Shown here: one piece after another, positions 23,440-33,548 of the stretch
Layout of the letters: each line of letters opens with the position of its first letter
How positions within the stretch are numbered: position 1 is the first letter of the stretch
Origin: Valencia hispanica
Taxonomy: Eukaryota; Chordata; Actinopteri; Cyprinodontiformes; Valenciidae
DNA: 64,000 nucleotides
Direction: 5' to 3'
Assembly: GCA_963556495.2 (NCBI GenBank)
Contig: OY747705.1
Location: forward strand, 34,410,298 to 34,474,297
Program-made: the position numbers and the translations under genes
The notes under the pieces: model-generated
The model's input: only the letters and a program-made list of their open reading frames with translations
Database searches by the model: none
What the model was told of the DNA's origin: nothing

Positions 23440-24129
23440 TTAGGGTGTATTCAGACCAGACCAAAAGCGGACTTAATTTTTTTCGTTTGGTGCGGTTTGC
23501 ATTCACACTGTACTTTTTGCAAGTGAACCATATTTTGTAAACACATCCACGCGTGTGACGATCGGTGCGGCCATTGTACAGCAATGACTATGGCGTCACA
23601 CAGAGCGCATACCCAGAAATGGAGGAAAACATGGAAGCTCTGCTCTGCATATTTCTACAGTTATTGGAGCTGCAAAATCACATTGAGTGTCAAGAGCAGC
23701 TCATTCAACGTAGGTTTCTCGACGCTCTGTTTCGTATTTTGGAAAGGCGTCAGGGAATGCGTGCAGTAACCCGAAGGAGACGATGTGCTCTGTGTGCCTT
23801 GACCCATGACATGCTCGCAGCACCGTGGCAAAACAGAAGACGAAGGATCAGGTATGAACTTACCTTGCTACGGTGGCTTGTTTAGTCCAAAAAGGCACAT
23901 GTATCCTGGAGTTGGTTCGGATCAACAGTGGTTTGTATTCACACCTGAAGCGTCCGTTTGGAAGTGGACCTAGATCACCTAAAAAACTGGATCTCGGTCC
24001 GGTTCTCTGATCAGCACCATGATTCGTTTGTGTGTATTCACACTTGCATAAAAGGTCCGAACCAGCATTCCAAACGAACCCTGGTCCGTTTAAAGTGGAC
24101 CAAACAGTGCAGGTCTGAATACACCCTTA
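23440..24129. mobile_element. PIF/Harbinger-like MITE, 684 bp
   Basis: TTA at 23440-23442 and TTA at 24127-24129 flank perfect 15-bp inverted repeats GGGTGTATTCAGACC / GGTCTGAATACACCC. Sub-terminal motifs also recur internally in the 23.9-24.1 kb part (GTATTCACAC, GGTCCG, AAACGAACC), as in many Harbinger MITEs. It carries a 106-codon frame (see separate entry). Confidence 0.85.
23565..23885 (+). CDS. Unrecognised small ORF within a Harbinger-type MITE
   Basis: A 106-codon frame beginning at 23565, with an internal Met run (MEENMEALLCIFLQLLELQ) that is a more likely start at ~23619. It has a hydrophobic/leucine-rich helix (residues ~19-40), then QRRFLDALFRILERR, then an Arg-rich segment (TRRRRCALC, NRRRRIRYE). 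PIF/Harbinger transposases often begin with helical, Arg-rich sequence before the DDE domain, so this may be the first exon of such a protein left inside a deletion derivative. That is inference; no catalytic motif is present and I do not recognise the protein. Confidence 0.35.
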   Translation: MRPLYSNDYGVTQSAYPEMEENMEALLCIFLQLLELQNHIECQEQLIQRRFLDALFRILERRQGMRAVTRRRRCALCALTHDMLAAPWQNRRRRIRYELTLLRWLV

Positions 24130-24379
24130 ATTTTACTGGAGGACACTGCTAAAGTGTTAAGTTTCACCTTCACATATCTGAAAAACAGAAGGAAAACCTC
24201 ATTGTTTGCCCTTTTTACAGCCAAAATAGGAGGGAAAAGTCCAGACGGGCATGTTAAGTCTTAGGTCTGAAAGGGTTAATACAGTTTTCTCTGGTGAACT
24301 GTAACCCCACCTAGTGTTGCATCATTAAATTACAGTCATGTAGTTAAGGTAAAAGCTAAAAAGAAAACGTTTTTAATAG

Positions 24380-24484
24380 CAGTGACCTATATCAATATTG
24401 AATTGGAACAGATTGGATTTAATATCGACAATCGAGAATTGGAATCAAATCGATTTTTGACATTTGAATTGATATCCAGCCCTA
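24380..24484. mobile_element. hAT-like element end fragment
   Basis: A segment rich in ATCGA/AATCGA words (AATATCGACAATCGAGAATT, broken) ending ATATCCAGCCCTAG. The CAGCCCTA terminus and ATCGAT-rich sub-terminal region resemble hAT MITE ends common in fish. Only one end seen. Confidence 0.45.
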
Positions 24485-25115
24485 GTCTTGCCTCATTTAA
24501 TGCCTTTAGAAGTTGGATATTAAGCAACAGAATGTAAATGCCTTCAATTTAACCTGAAAAGGAACAGCAATGTATTGGAATCAAAAGCTTGTCCTGGACT
24601 TTAGCTTCTAACTTGGAGTATTGCATCCAGCTTCTGCAGGATCATTCATGCTACATTTATGCTGTGGACTGTATGGGCACGGAAACACACAAACAGAGAA
24701 AGACTGTTCTGAGCTCTGCTGCACATAAGTGGAGTTCTCTTTAGTGGGATGACTTCTCTCTGTCAGGCCACACCATCTGGGGTGTTACTAAGTGACAGAG
24801 AGTTAATGCATTATGGAGAGTAGTTTGTTTAGAGAGAAAGAACATCTGTTATTTATATTTAGACAGATGAATAATGCACCTACTTGTGTCACACAGCACA
24901 GTAGCTTTGGTTTTATAGAGCTTTTTTCATTTAAGGAGCACTTCATAATGTGCAATCAGCATTCTGCTGCAGATTACTAGGTAACTAACCAACTAGTAAG
25001 AATGGAAGCAAAGATTCACTAAGCCCAGGTATTTGTAATAGGCAAAAATCATATCTGCGTATTTTTTGCTAAAAGTCAAACCAAAAGCAAAATAATCTAT
25101 ATATGTATTGGCTAA

Positions 25116-25663
25116 TTAAAGCTGCAGTGGGTAACTTGAATAAAAGTAACTTTTTGTGATATTTCCTAAAACTGTCCATATGTCCTGAAAGTAGGAATTG
25201 AGATTTGTAATCTATATAAAAAAAGCAGCTCAATTGGTCACGCCTACAGCCCCTACTACGGTTTTCAAGAATCCACCACGCCCGGTAGAAAACACCCAAT
25301 CAGAGCCAGAGCAACGTCTGATGGAGTGTCTGAAATCTGTCTATCATTCCTCACACACACACCGCAACCTGCCTCTCGCTCCGCTACGCAACCGGCTGTG
25401 CTCTCTTAGAACCAAGGTCAGAAAAGCTCTTTGACTAGCGGCAAGAAGCTAGGAGTTACCTGTGGCCGAGCAACAGCCACCTAAAGAGAAACTGCCCGTA
25501 CATCTTTTCTAACTGTGCGGAGTTGAGATTATGCTTTGCTCTTACCGGTTCGCACTCCTAGTTGCTTACGCCACTTTACTGCTTCAAGTCGCATCAGCTG
25601 ATTATCTTTGGCAGTTGTTAGCAAAGTCGGCTCTCCTCTCTGAGTTACCTACTGCAGCTTTAA
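25116..25663. mobile_element. TTAA-flanked MITE, 540 bp
   Basis: TTAA at 25116-25119 and at 25660-25663 flank inverted ends AGCTGCAGTGGGTAACT / AGTTACCTACTGCAGCT, 16 of 17 complementary. The interior contains CCAATCAGAGCCAGAG, a word I associate with a very common teleost MITE family. Same TTAA plus terminal-AG design and nearly the same length as the 8413-8951 element, but different interior. No coding capacity. Confidence 0.88.
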
Positions 25664-26570
25664 GTTAGAAACCTGTAATCACGCCATATAAAAATATACA
25701 TTACCATTTTTCACACTTTCGGACATCATCTATTTTAGGTCAGTTGGAAATGTCTTAATCTATATTGGATAAATGGCAGTATTTCGTACAGTTGTCTTTA
25801 TGAAGAATATTAATTGAGCTAAACATTTTTTCCACAAGCCTAGTTTGCTGGATTTTTTTGTCCATTCCTCCTGGCATAACTGGTGTGACTGCATCAGGTT
25901 TGAAGACCATCTTGCTCACACACACATTTTAATCACCGCCCACAAAATTCTTGTTCTTCTACTTTATTGTCCTTAAGCCAATTAATTAATTTTTCATTAT
26001 GCTTTAGGTTATTGCCTATTTCAAAGACCCGTTTGTGCCCAAAATGTATATTCTTAACTTGTGTCTTGAAATATTGCTTCAGTAAATAAGAATATAATCA
26101 GGCCCATTCATTTTTCCTTGAACTCTGCTCGTTTGCGTTGTCCCTATTGAGGACAGACATAACTAAACCATGGAGCTGTCACCACCATGTTCTTCAGAGG
26201 GGACGTGTAGTGTTAATTGTCTGCCACATACAGCGCTTTTCATGTACACTAAAGTGTACTAATTTGATCTCATCTAACCAGAGCACTACCATGCTTGCTG
26301 TGTCCATCACATGGCTTGCGGTGAACTGTAAATTGTGCTTGTTTCAGCTTCGGGTTATTTCTTTAATATAAGTAATTTTATACTTTATTTTTTTAGATAA
26401 TTACCTTAGCCAAGGAGTTTTCACCAGGGTTGGTCTGTTTGTTTTATAGTTAGCAACCTAACTCAAAAGGTTATAGACGGGTTTGCAATGGGACTAGGAA
26501 CAAGCTGGGAGGATCTAGGATTTCAGTGCATGCCTCAAGGGCACATCAAAGAATTGAAAGCAACCTTTCA
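25664..26570. other. No gene recognised
   Basis: About 900 bp. Part of 26140-26330 (ACCAGAGCACTACCATGC, GACAGACATAACTAAACCATGG-like text) may be an old exonised or repeat sequence, but nothing can be named. Confidence 0.45.
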
Positions 26571-26574
26571 CTTT

Positions 26575-27363
26575 CAATTATCTATCTAAACTCCTTGAGC
26601 GAGCTGTATTTAACCAATTTACTTCCTATTTAGATGATGTTCGTCTCCTTGACCCATTTCAATCGGGTTTCCAATTCTTACACAGCAAGGAGTCTGCGCA
26701 TCTTCTGGTTTTTAACGACATTTTTATCACCCTGGGGTTATTATTAATTATCTTGCGCCTCGATTATTCAAATTCAAACTTTATGGCATAAACTCTTCTA
26801 CTATTGCTCGTCTCCAACTAGTACAGAATGCTGCTGCACGATTTTTGACTCACACCAAATGGAGACAACACATCACACTGGTGTTGGCAAAGCTGAACTG
26901 GCTTCCTGTTCACTTTTGAGTTTAACTGAGTTTAAGATCTTGTTCGTTTTTGAATCACTTCATGGGCTGGCACCTACATACTTGTCCGATTTGCTCTTCC
27001 CCTATGTACCTACACGGTCCCTCAGGTCTGCTGACCACTATTTACTCCTCACTCCTAATGCCTGGTACAAATGTTGTGGTCAGGGTGCCATTTCAGTCTG
27101 TGGCCCGACACTTTGGAACCATATTCCTCTTTCAATAAGAATGTCTACATCCCTCACCGTCTTTAAGTCCTGTTTAAAAAAAACGCCTTTACTCCTAAGC
27201 CTATCCATCTGCTTAACTTTCTTTTTAACTATTTTTATACTCTTAAATGATTTTAATCCTTTGTGCTTGTTGTATCTTTGATTTTAAATTCCCTGTACAG
27301 CACCTTGGTCAGCTCTCATGCTGTTTTTAAGTGTGCTATACAAATGAACTTGGTATGGTATAA
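26575..27363 (+). mobile_element. L2/Rex1-type LINE, internally deleted
   Basis: Starts in the RT N-terminal area (LLERAVFNQFTSYLDDVRLLDPFQSGFQ-like, 26595-26675; HSKESAHLLVFNDIFI), then jumps at ~26740 to the C-terminal area (IARLQLVQNAAARFLTHTKWRQHI, GVGKAELASCSLL in shifted frame, LHGLAPTYLSDLLFPYVPTRSLRSAD, GPTLWNHIPLSIR, TVFKSCLKKT). The 3' tail has CCCTGTACAGCACCTTGGTC and GTGCTATACAAATGA, typical of this LINE group. The YADD catalytic block is missing. Confidence 0.85.
26859..27281 (+). pseudogene. L2/Rex1 LINE RT C-terminal frame
   Basis: A 140-codon open frame covering the RT C-terminus of the LINE above. Residues ~32-50 read FESLHGLAPTYLSDLLFPY, residues ~51-65 PTRSLRSADHYLLL, then GPTLWNHIPLSIR and VFKSCLKKT. 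The start Met lies in a part read out of frame relative to the LINE (the HIT.VLAKLNWLPVH block is in another frame with a stop at 26918), so this is not a genuine initiation. Decayed. Confidence 0.75.
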
Positions 27364-28125
27364 TTTCTTCATTCAAAATTTTGCGCAAAGAGTACATTTT
27401 TTTCCAACAAGAAATGAATATTTAAACTCCAAAATGTATGCTTGTTGACTTAAAATTCTCTTTGCAAGACTGCATGAATAGTAAATTGCAAAGAATAAAC
27501 TGTGGCATATGTTTCTTTTCCTAGTTAATGTCATGTGCTGTTGGGGATAGAATAAAATACAGAAAAAGCTCTGGAAAAGACCAGCTATTTTGGCTGCCCT
27601 CAGCCAAAGGGAGGAGGGCAGCTTGTTGAGCCCTCTGCCTCAACGATTGCTGTTTAATCCATCTTGGGAGCTCTCCCTCCGGCATGGTTAGCCTCAAGGG
27701 TTAACAGGGACTGTTGGAGGCTGCTCTCTGTGCAGAAAATGTAATTACAGTATAAGGGTGCCTCATACTTGAAAAATGCACTATGTTTAGAACAATCACC
27801 TTCTGTTTTTTTCCTTAGATTTTCTGTTACACATTCTCTTACATCAACCAAATTATTATGAAGTAAGCATGTGCGTGGGACGGGTCGGAATGGTTTGTTC
27901 TAAAGATATGCCAAAGAGGCTCCCTAAACTAATCTAATCTCAACAAGCAGATGAAAATAGCAATGCACAGCCATTCCTTTCAACTCCTCTCATCTTCATG
28001 ATTTGTCAATGCTTGTCCAACACTAGTAAATGCACTAGTAAAGTGCTAAAACGTGCCTTATCATAGCCCAAAAATGACTGAATATTCTTTTCTTTGCTAT
28101 ATTTAGTCACTTCCTTACCCAGTGT
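27364..28125. other. No gene recognised
   Basis: About 760 bp non-coding. Nothing recognised. Confidence 0.45.
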
Positions 28126-28129
28126 CATT

Positions 28130-28440
28130 TAAATGGTAAATGGAATGTACAGCTTTATTTAGGCCTTGAGGACACCAAAGCGCTTCACACTACATTTAGT
28201 CATTTACCCATTCATACGCTGGTGATGGCAAGCTACATTTTAGCCACAGCTGCCCTGGGGCACCCTGACAGAAGCGAGGCTGACGAACACTGGCGCCACC
28301 GGACCCTCTGAACACCACCAGTAGGCTGTGTCTTGGCCAAGGACACAACGACTGAGACAGATGGAGCTGGGGCTAAACCAGCAACCCTCCAGTTACAAGT
28401 CGAACTCCTAATTCCTGAGCCACAGTTGCCCCCAACTAAA
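28130..28440. repeat. Interspersed repeat with AATGGTAAATGGA start
   Basis: Begins AATGGTAAATGGAATGTAC with CTTTATTTAGGCC and AAGCGCTTCACACTACA, and ends CCTGAGCCACAGTTGCCCCC. I recognise this as a very common teleost interspersed sequence normally ~300-350 bp long (AAATGGACTG...ATAGCGCTTTT...GAGCCACNGCCGCCCC pattern). Class (SINE or LINE tail) not certain. No coding potential. Confidence 0.6.
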
Positions 28441-28989
28441 GTCTATTTAACTGGTAATATTGTTACAGGTTAATCAAAATGCAATGCATTTTTGGGTTTG
28501 TTCACAAAAAAGAAGTCAATATGATTTACTAATAATGCTGTTTTTCACCCAATCCCAGCCAAAAGTCATTAGTCAAGTCATTTGGGTCATTAGTTTTAGG
28601 ATTGTTTGTGAATTTCAGTTTTTTTTTCCTGCCACCAACAAAAACAGTAATCACCCACTTGAGCCATGCAATTAAAACAAAGCCTTAAAATTCAATGTAT
28701 GAGGATTGTGAGACCTGTTAATTTCTATACACTGACAGAAGAATTGATTATACAGCACATTTATGTAGAGCTTAGTTGCCAGGAGCATGTATCTGAGGTA
28801 ACTGCTTCTACACTACACTGCTTGTCTTTTACATGTTTATCTATGAGGGGCCGTTTGAGACATTCAGAATTAGCTTCTCACACACACATGTGAAATTGAA
28901 ATCATTCACACACTATAGTGAAACCTCTCATAGCATACTGAAATCATTCACACAATATAGTGAAAGCTCTCATACAATATACTGAAATT

Positions 28990-29300
28990 GCCTCACATAT
29001 AACATACTGAAATATCCTCTCATATAACATAGGGAAACCCTCTCATATAACATAGTAAAACCTTTCATATAACATAGTAAAACCTCTCATATAACATAGT
29101 AAAACCTCTCATATAACATAGTGAAAACCTCTCATATAACATAGTGAAACCTCTCATATAACATAGTGAAACCCTTTCATATAACATAGTAAAACCTTTC
29201 ATATAACATAGTAAAACCTCTCATATAACATAGTAAAACCTCTCATATAACATAGTGAAAACCTCTCATATAACATAGTGAAACACTCATTTAATATACT
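28990..29300. repeat. 22-bp minisatellite inside the left arm (~12 copies)
   Basis: About twelve copies of a unit close to AAAACCTCTCATATAACATAGT, varying at the first bases (AAAA/GAAA/GAAAA) and at CTCTC versus CTTTC. The order of variants repeats with a period of six units (~133 bp), a sign that a block was duplicated as a whole. The unit derives from the terminal repeat itself, because single copies occur in the right arm. Confidence 0.93.
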
Positions 29301-29532
29301 GAAATCATTCACATACTATACTGAAATTTCTGGTCAAATTTCACTAATATGTGTGAGAGCCATTCTACTAGTGTATATGAGAGCTATTCTACTAGTGTTT
29401 GTGAGAGGTAAATTTCACTTGAAAAGGAAGTAATTTCAGTTGAAATGGAAGTCAGGTAGTGGGGACGGGGCGCGCAGTTTTACAACGAACGAAGAAGTGG
29501 AGAGAACTCGCTGTTGACATAAAGATTAACTA

Positions 29533-29820
29533 ATGTCTCCCAAGGAGCCTGAACGTAACCGCCGTGAAGCAGCGACCTTACTAAATACTATTCTGGCCTC
29601 AGCAGAGACTATTAGAACCCTGACTAACGCGACAGCAGCCGGACAGCCGCCTGTAGAAAGTCTGAATGAGGACATGCTAACTAGCCACCTAGCATCGCTC
29701 TTTCCATCCCGCCAGCAGAGCAGAGTGTTACCGGTGTATAACAGGTGTTATGCCCAGAAATGCATGCCTGCCGCGGGAACGCGCATCGCTCAAAACCCCC
29801 TAATAACGAAAACGGATTAA
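29533..29820 (+). CDS. Unrecognised 95-codon ORF in the long-TIR element
   Basis: Starts MSPKEPERNRREAATLLNTI, a predicted N-terminal amphipathic helix rich in charged residues, then SLNEDMLTSHLASLFPSRQ and a basic tail (YNRCYAQKCMPAAGTRI). Sequence around it is far more GC-rich than the AT-rich flanks, which supports real or formerly real coding or 5' UTR sequence. The NEDML..HL..LFPS pattern resembles the N-terminus of some TE-linked teleost predicted proteins, but I cannot name a family and no catalytic domain follows. A nearly identical 64-bp part of it (29634-29697) recurs inverted at 30876-30939. It may be the first exon of a lost gene. Confidence 0.4.
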   Translation: MSPKEPERNRREAATLLNTILASAETIRTLTNATAAGQPPVESLNEDMLTSHLASLFPSRQQSRVLPVYNRCYAQKCMPAAGTRIAQNPLITKTD

Positions 29821-30609
29821 AATATCAGCGACGCGGCATCTTTTAAATATATTCGTTATATTACCATGTTTCTTATGCATGTACGTCCTGAAAATGAACT
29901 GTTTTATGGTAGATAAATGTAAAAAAGGGCGGCTTTGATACCTTTTATCTGAATACGTTTAACTTTACTGTTTTAACGTCACAGCGTCTCAGGAGTATCT
30001 TTTGGTCCCCCGCTGTTAATGGGGGACAAAAAGATACATTCTGCACATTCTGCGCTTTTTCTACCAACAGCGTGATAGTTTAAGCATTGTTTAACATCTA
30101 AACTTTTTAAACTACCGATTAAAGGCTGAGATGGGTGCAAACAGGACACAATGTACATAAGAAAACGTTTTATCTGCTATTAATGGCAGAGTGCACAATT
30201 TTGTTATCGGTTGGTCTAAAAACTCTTTATTAATAGCCTACATAAATTATGTAGAGCACCCTATGCCCCCTAAATGTCCGTTATGGAAGACAAGAAAATC
30301 ATGTTTTGTTCTTGGGGGGAAGGAGGGGGGGTCAGTACCTGGACATTTTATGTTCATTATTTTGATTATCAATAAAGTACAAAAAAACCTCCTCTCTGGT
30401 TGTGTATAACCTAAACCTCTTCAAAAACTCTAAATAGAACCCAAATTTTCAACTTTTCCTATAGTGTACCATCTCCTTTCCCCATAAAATGCATGGCACA
30501 GGTTTGAAAATCACACCAGCAGCCCAAAGAACATGCATTGTTCTATAAAAAAAGATTTATGCTACACATTAATCTCTAAAATAGCAGGGCATCTTTAGGC
30601 AATTGAGAT

Positions 30610-30872
30610 TTGAAGGTTGCCACAGTACGCACCTCCTCTCTTTTTGACCCAACAATTGTCCCAGAGAGCTGGAATTCACACCAGTAGCTCATAAAGCATG
30701 TGGAATTATAAAGAAAATCTTAAAGCATTCATAACTTGCTTATTCTTTGAAATAGCATGGGATGCATTTTTAGGCAGGGCAAAATTATGAGCTACTGGTG
30801 TGAATTTCAACTCTATAGGATATTTTTTGGGTTCAAAAGAGGGGGGACGCATTTTTCGGCAACCTCAGAGTT
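30610..30872. repeat. Imperfect hairpin (85-bp arms, ~90-bp loop)
   Basis: The left arm 30610-30694 (TTGAAGGTTGCC ... AATTCACACCAGTAGCTCAT) pairs with 30785-30872 (ATGAGCTACTGGTGTGAATT ... GGCAACCTCAGA). The inner ~20 bp of each arm are nearly perfect; the outer parts have small differences. Probably a foldback MITE or rearranged sub-terminal repeat inside the larger element. Confidence 0.8.
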
Positions 30873-31548
30873 TGCCGATGCTAGGTGGCTAGTTAGCATG
30901 TCCTCATTCAGACTTGCTACAGGCGGCTGTCCGGCTGCTATGTGAGTATAGTATGTGAATGATTTCAGTATATTAAATGTGTGTTTCACTATGTTATGAG
31001 AGGTTTTCACTTATGTTATATGAGAGGATATTTCAGTATGTTATGCGAGGCAATTTCAGTATATTGTTTGAGAGCTTTCACTATATTGTGTGAATGATTT
31101 CAGTATGCTATGAGAGGTTTCACTATAGTGTGTGAATGACTTCAATTTCACGTGTGAGAGAAGCAAATTCTGAATGTCTCAAACGGCCCCTCATATCTTC
31201 AGAAATCAGCATTTTTTCTAAACTCATGCAACATCAAATACCACTCCAAATAATTTTCTAGACAGTTTATATATACACACCTTTAATTATGTTCCAATGA
31301 AATTGTACAGAGAAGTAGATTTTGTCTTTCATGAATGTCCAAAAAGCATTGAATTTCATTGTCATTTCAAAAAGTAACTTCCTTGATCTTTGTCAGTTAT
31401 ATGTCAGACAAAATACTTGGTTGCAATTTTTTAACAAAAACAGATCCTAACTTTAATGAAACCTAGCCCTATTTTTCATTTAATTTATTACATTGCTTCA
31501 GGGCTTTCAGTACCAAATCTACCCCAACATGAAAATAAAAATAGTCTC

Positions 31549-32653
31549 ACGATTAAAGGTTGACTTATAAGCGGGCACAGAGAGACTCAGACTCAAGTTC
31601 AGTTTTCTGAAAGTTTATTTTCTTTTGTAGTCAGGGAAGTCACGAGAACCAGGCTGGCATGGAACTCTGTTTCTGCTCTGTCTTCTCAAACCCCCAGACG
31701 GTCGTGGCAGATGGCCGCTCCTGCTGAGCCTGGTTCTGTTGGAGGTTTCTTCCTGTTAAAGGGGAGTTTTTCCTCTCCACCGTCGCTACATGCTTGCTCA
31801 GTATGAGGGATTGCTGAAGGATTGCTGCGGTTGGAAAGTCTGCATCAACGGGGCCCAACCTCACGCCAATGACTGACGCAATCTGCTGGGATTCCTTAAA
31901 TAGGAAACTTTTTAACTGATTGGAATGTTTGCATAAATGTATTGAAATGACTTGTTAAGTGCCTTGAAATGACATCTGTTGTGAATTGGCGCTATATAAA
32001 TAAACTGAATTGAACTCAACAGGTGGTGAGACTGGAAGGTAAGGCAGGAGGTGAGAATGGAAATCAAGACTGTTGGAACTGCTCTTTTTTGAGTAAAGAG
32101 AAAATGGGTTTTGACTCACTGGCGAGGATGAACACCGGACTTGGAGGGAGAGGTAAGTGATCCAGTAAATGCAGAATTCCTGGAGCTGTATTAGATGTTG
32201 ATGGAGTTACTCTTCCGCAGGTAGCTGAGAGATATGAGGGAGGCTTGGAGACGATGGAGCTGAAGAAGTTGGACTGCTGGTACAGAGGAGTTTGTCGGAG
32301 CGGCCACACCCCAAGGAGACGGACGTCCAGGACAGAGACCAACGTGAGAGCGCCGAGAGAACGCCGGAGAATTGATGAGGAATTCCAGAACTACAGGTGA
32401 AGCCCGGAAGGAACTGCTACGAGGAACACAGGAGAGAACAGGGTAAGTCCACGGGTAGGAATAGAGCATACCTCGCGTTAATGTGGTCAGGTTTACCACT
32501 CTGAGAAACGGAATCATCTGACGTCTGTCTAGTGGATCCGCTCCCTCTAAATACTGCTGTGGTGATAGCGGTAATTGGTTCCACCTGTCGCTGCTTCAGC
32601 CTCCAGCACCTGTAGAGCAAAGGTGGAAACAGCTCGTCCTGCTGGATCCTGAC
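31549..32653 (-). mobile_element. Probable solo LTR (minus) with an L2 tail inserted
   Basis: On the minus strand the segment starts TGTCAGGATCC (32653) and ends CTTTAATCGTGAGA (~31549), a TG...near-CA structure common for teleost Gypsy LTRs. Flanking 5-mers ATTAG (right) and AATAG (left) could be an eroded 5-bp target duplication. No gag or pol is adjacent, so a solo LTR is the simplest reading. An L2 3' tail (31665-32015, opposite strand) sits inside. Frames here (for example 32782-32417 minus) have no domain and I do not treat them as genes. Confidence 0.5.
31665..32015 (+). mobile_element. L2 LINE 3' tail (350 bp)
   Basis: Nearly identical to 12105-12456: GTCTTCTCAAACCCCCAGAC, GGCAGATGGCCGCTCCTNCT, TTCTTCCTGTTAAAGGGGAG, ending in GGCGCTATATAAATAAACTG and AATTG. 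Only the 3' UTR is present, a strongly 5'-truncated insertion. Confidence 0.92.
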
Positions 32654-32659
32654 AATTAG

Positions 32660-33545
32660 ACCTATACAATTTCCTAAAATATCCAAGGCACTCAGATTGA
32701 GAAAACTTATATTTGTTGTTGTTGTTTTTGTTAATGTCCCCACATTTTTGTGCCTTAACAAAAACTGTATCAATATCCCCATTTAATTGGGAAACTGGAC
32801 ATATCTATGAATCTTGCTTTATGCTTTGATATGTTGATTGCAGGCATGCTCCACACCTACTATGTTCCCTGTAGACGTACCATGCTGTTTGATAATAGCC
32901 CCTGGGCCACATTATGAATATAAATGAGAAATTCATGAAAGTTTAGCATGGCAGTAGCTATTAGATGAATGTACATTTTCTTTCAGTAATTATTTTAATA
33001 TACAGTTATAGGAAGACTTCAAGCTGTTTGTATGCTTAAGTTTCTTCCTTTCCCTGGGCTTATCAGAGGAGGTTCTGTTCTTTGATTTGACTTTAATAGG
33101 TTCAGTGGATCAAAATGTGGTACAATTAAAGAGAATACATGTGCAGTCTGTGCTGTTTAATGTTTCTTTGTGTGCTATTTGCAGCATACAAAGTAGTATA
33201 TATTGGTATCGATTGTCAAATACAACTAATGACATATTTGGCAGAATACTTTATGTATTTAATTGTATACTTATTGCTAAACGTGTGGTTTTGGAGTCAA
33301 TAGTCCTTTGGCTTACCAAACATAAGCGTATTGATTCAAGAAACCTTTTTTTTAATACTTGACAAAAAAAAATGTTTCCTTGTTTAAAATGTAAATCTAG
33401 TTATTTAAGGGAAAAATATTACATTTGAATTGATTTTTCTAACGTGTATTTCTGTTCTGACTGATTAAAAGAAAGCATTACCTTTTCCAAGTGTTCAGTG
33501 ATGTGCACACAGACACATTGCAAGGATAGTTTTATTTCTTTTTAT
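32660..33545. other. No gene recognised
   Basis: About 880 bp of AT-rich sequence. The 91-codon frame at 33087-33362 has no recognisable domain. Confidence 0.45.
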
Positions 33546-33548
33546 TTA

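Larger units (their letters stand above)
28842..31195. mobile_element. Unclassified DNA element with long inverted ends, 2.35 kb
   Basis: The left end TATGAGGGGCCGTTTGAGA (28842) is matched by the reverse complement of the right end (to 31195). Similarity continues for ~150-240 bp on each side (ATTCACACACTATAGTGAAA, TCTCATAGCATACTGAAATC, TCATACAATATACTGAAATT and so on). The left arm is swollen by a 22-bp tandem array (29000-29290); the right arm has only one or two units. Inside lie a 95-codon ORF (29533), an internal hairpin (30610-30872) and a 64-bp segment present in both orientations. TA flanks both ends (TA|TGAGGGG...CCCCTCA|TA), compatible with a TA duplication but also with palindromic tips. 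Superfamily not assigned. Confidence 0.75.

Noticed and set aside
31640..32782. Overlapping minus-strand frames of 74-121 codons
   Set aside because: They lie in the solo-LTR candidate and the L2 tail; frames overlap each other and carry no domain.
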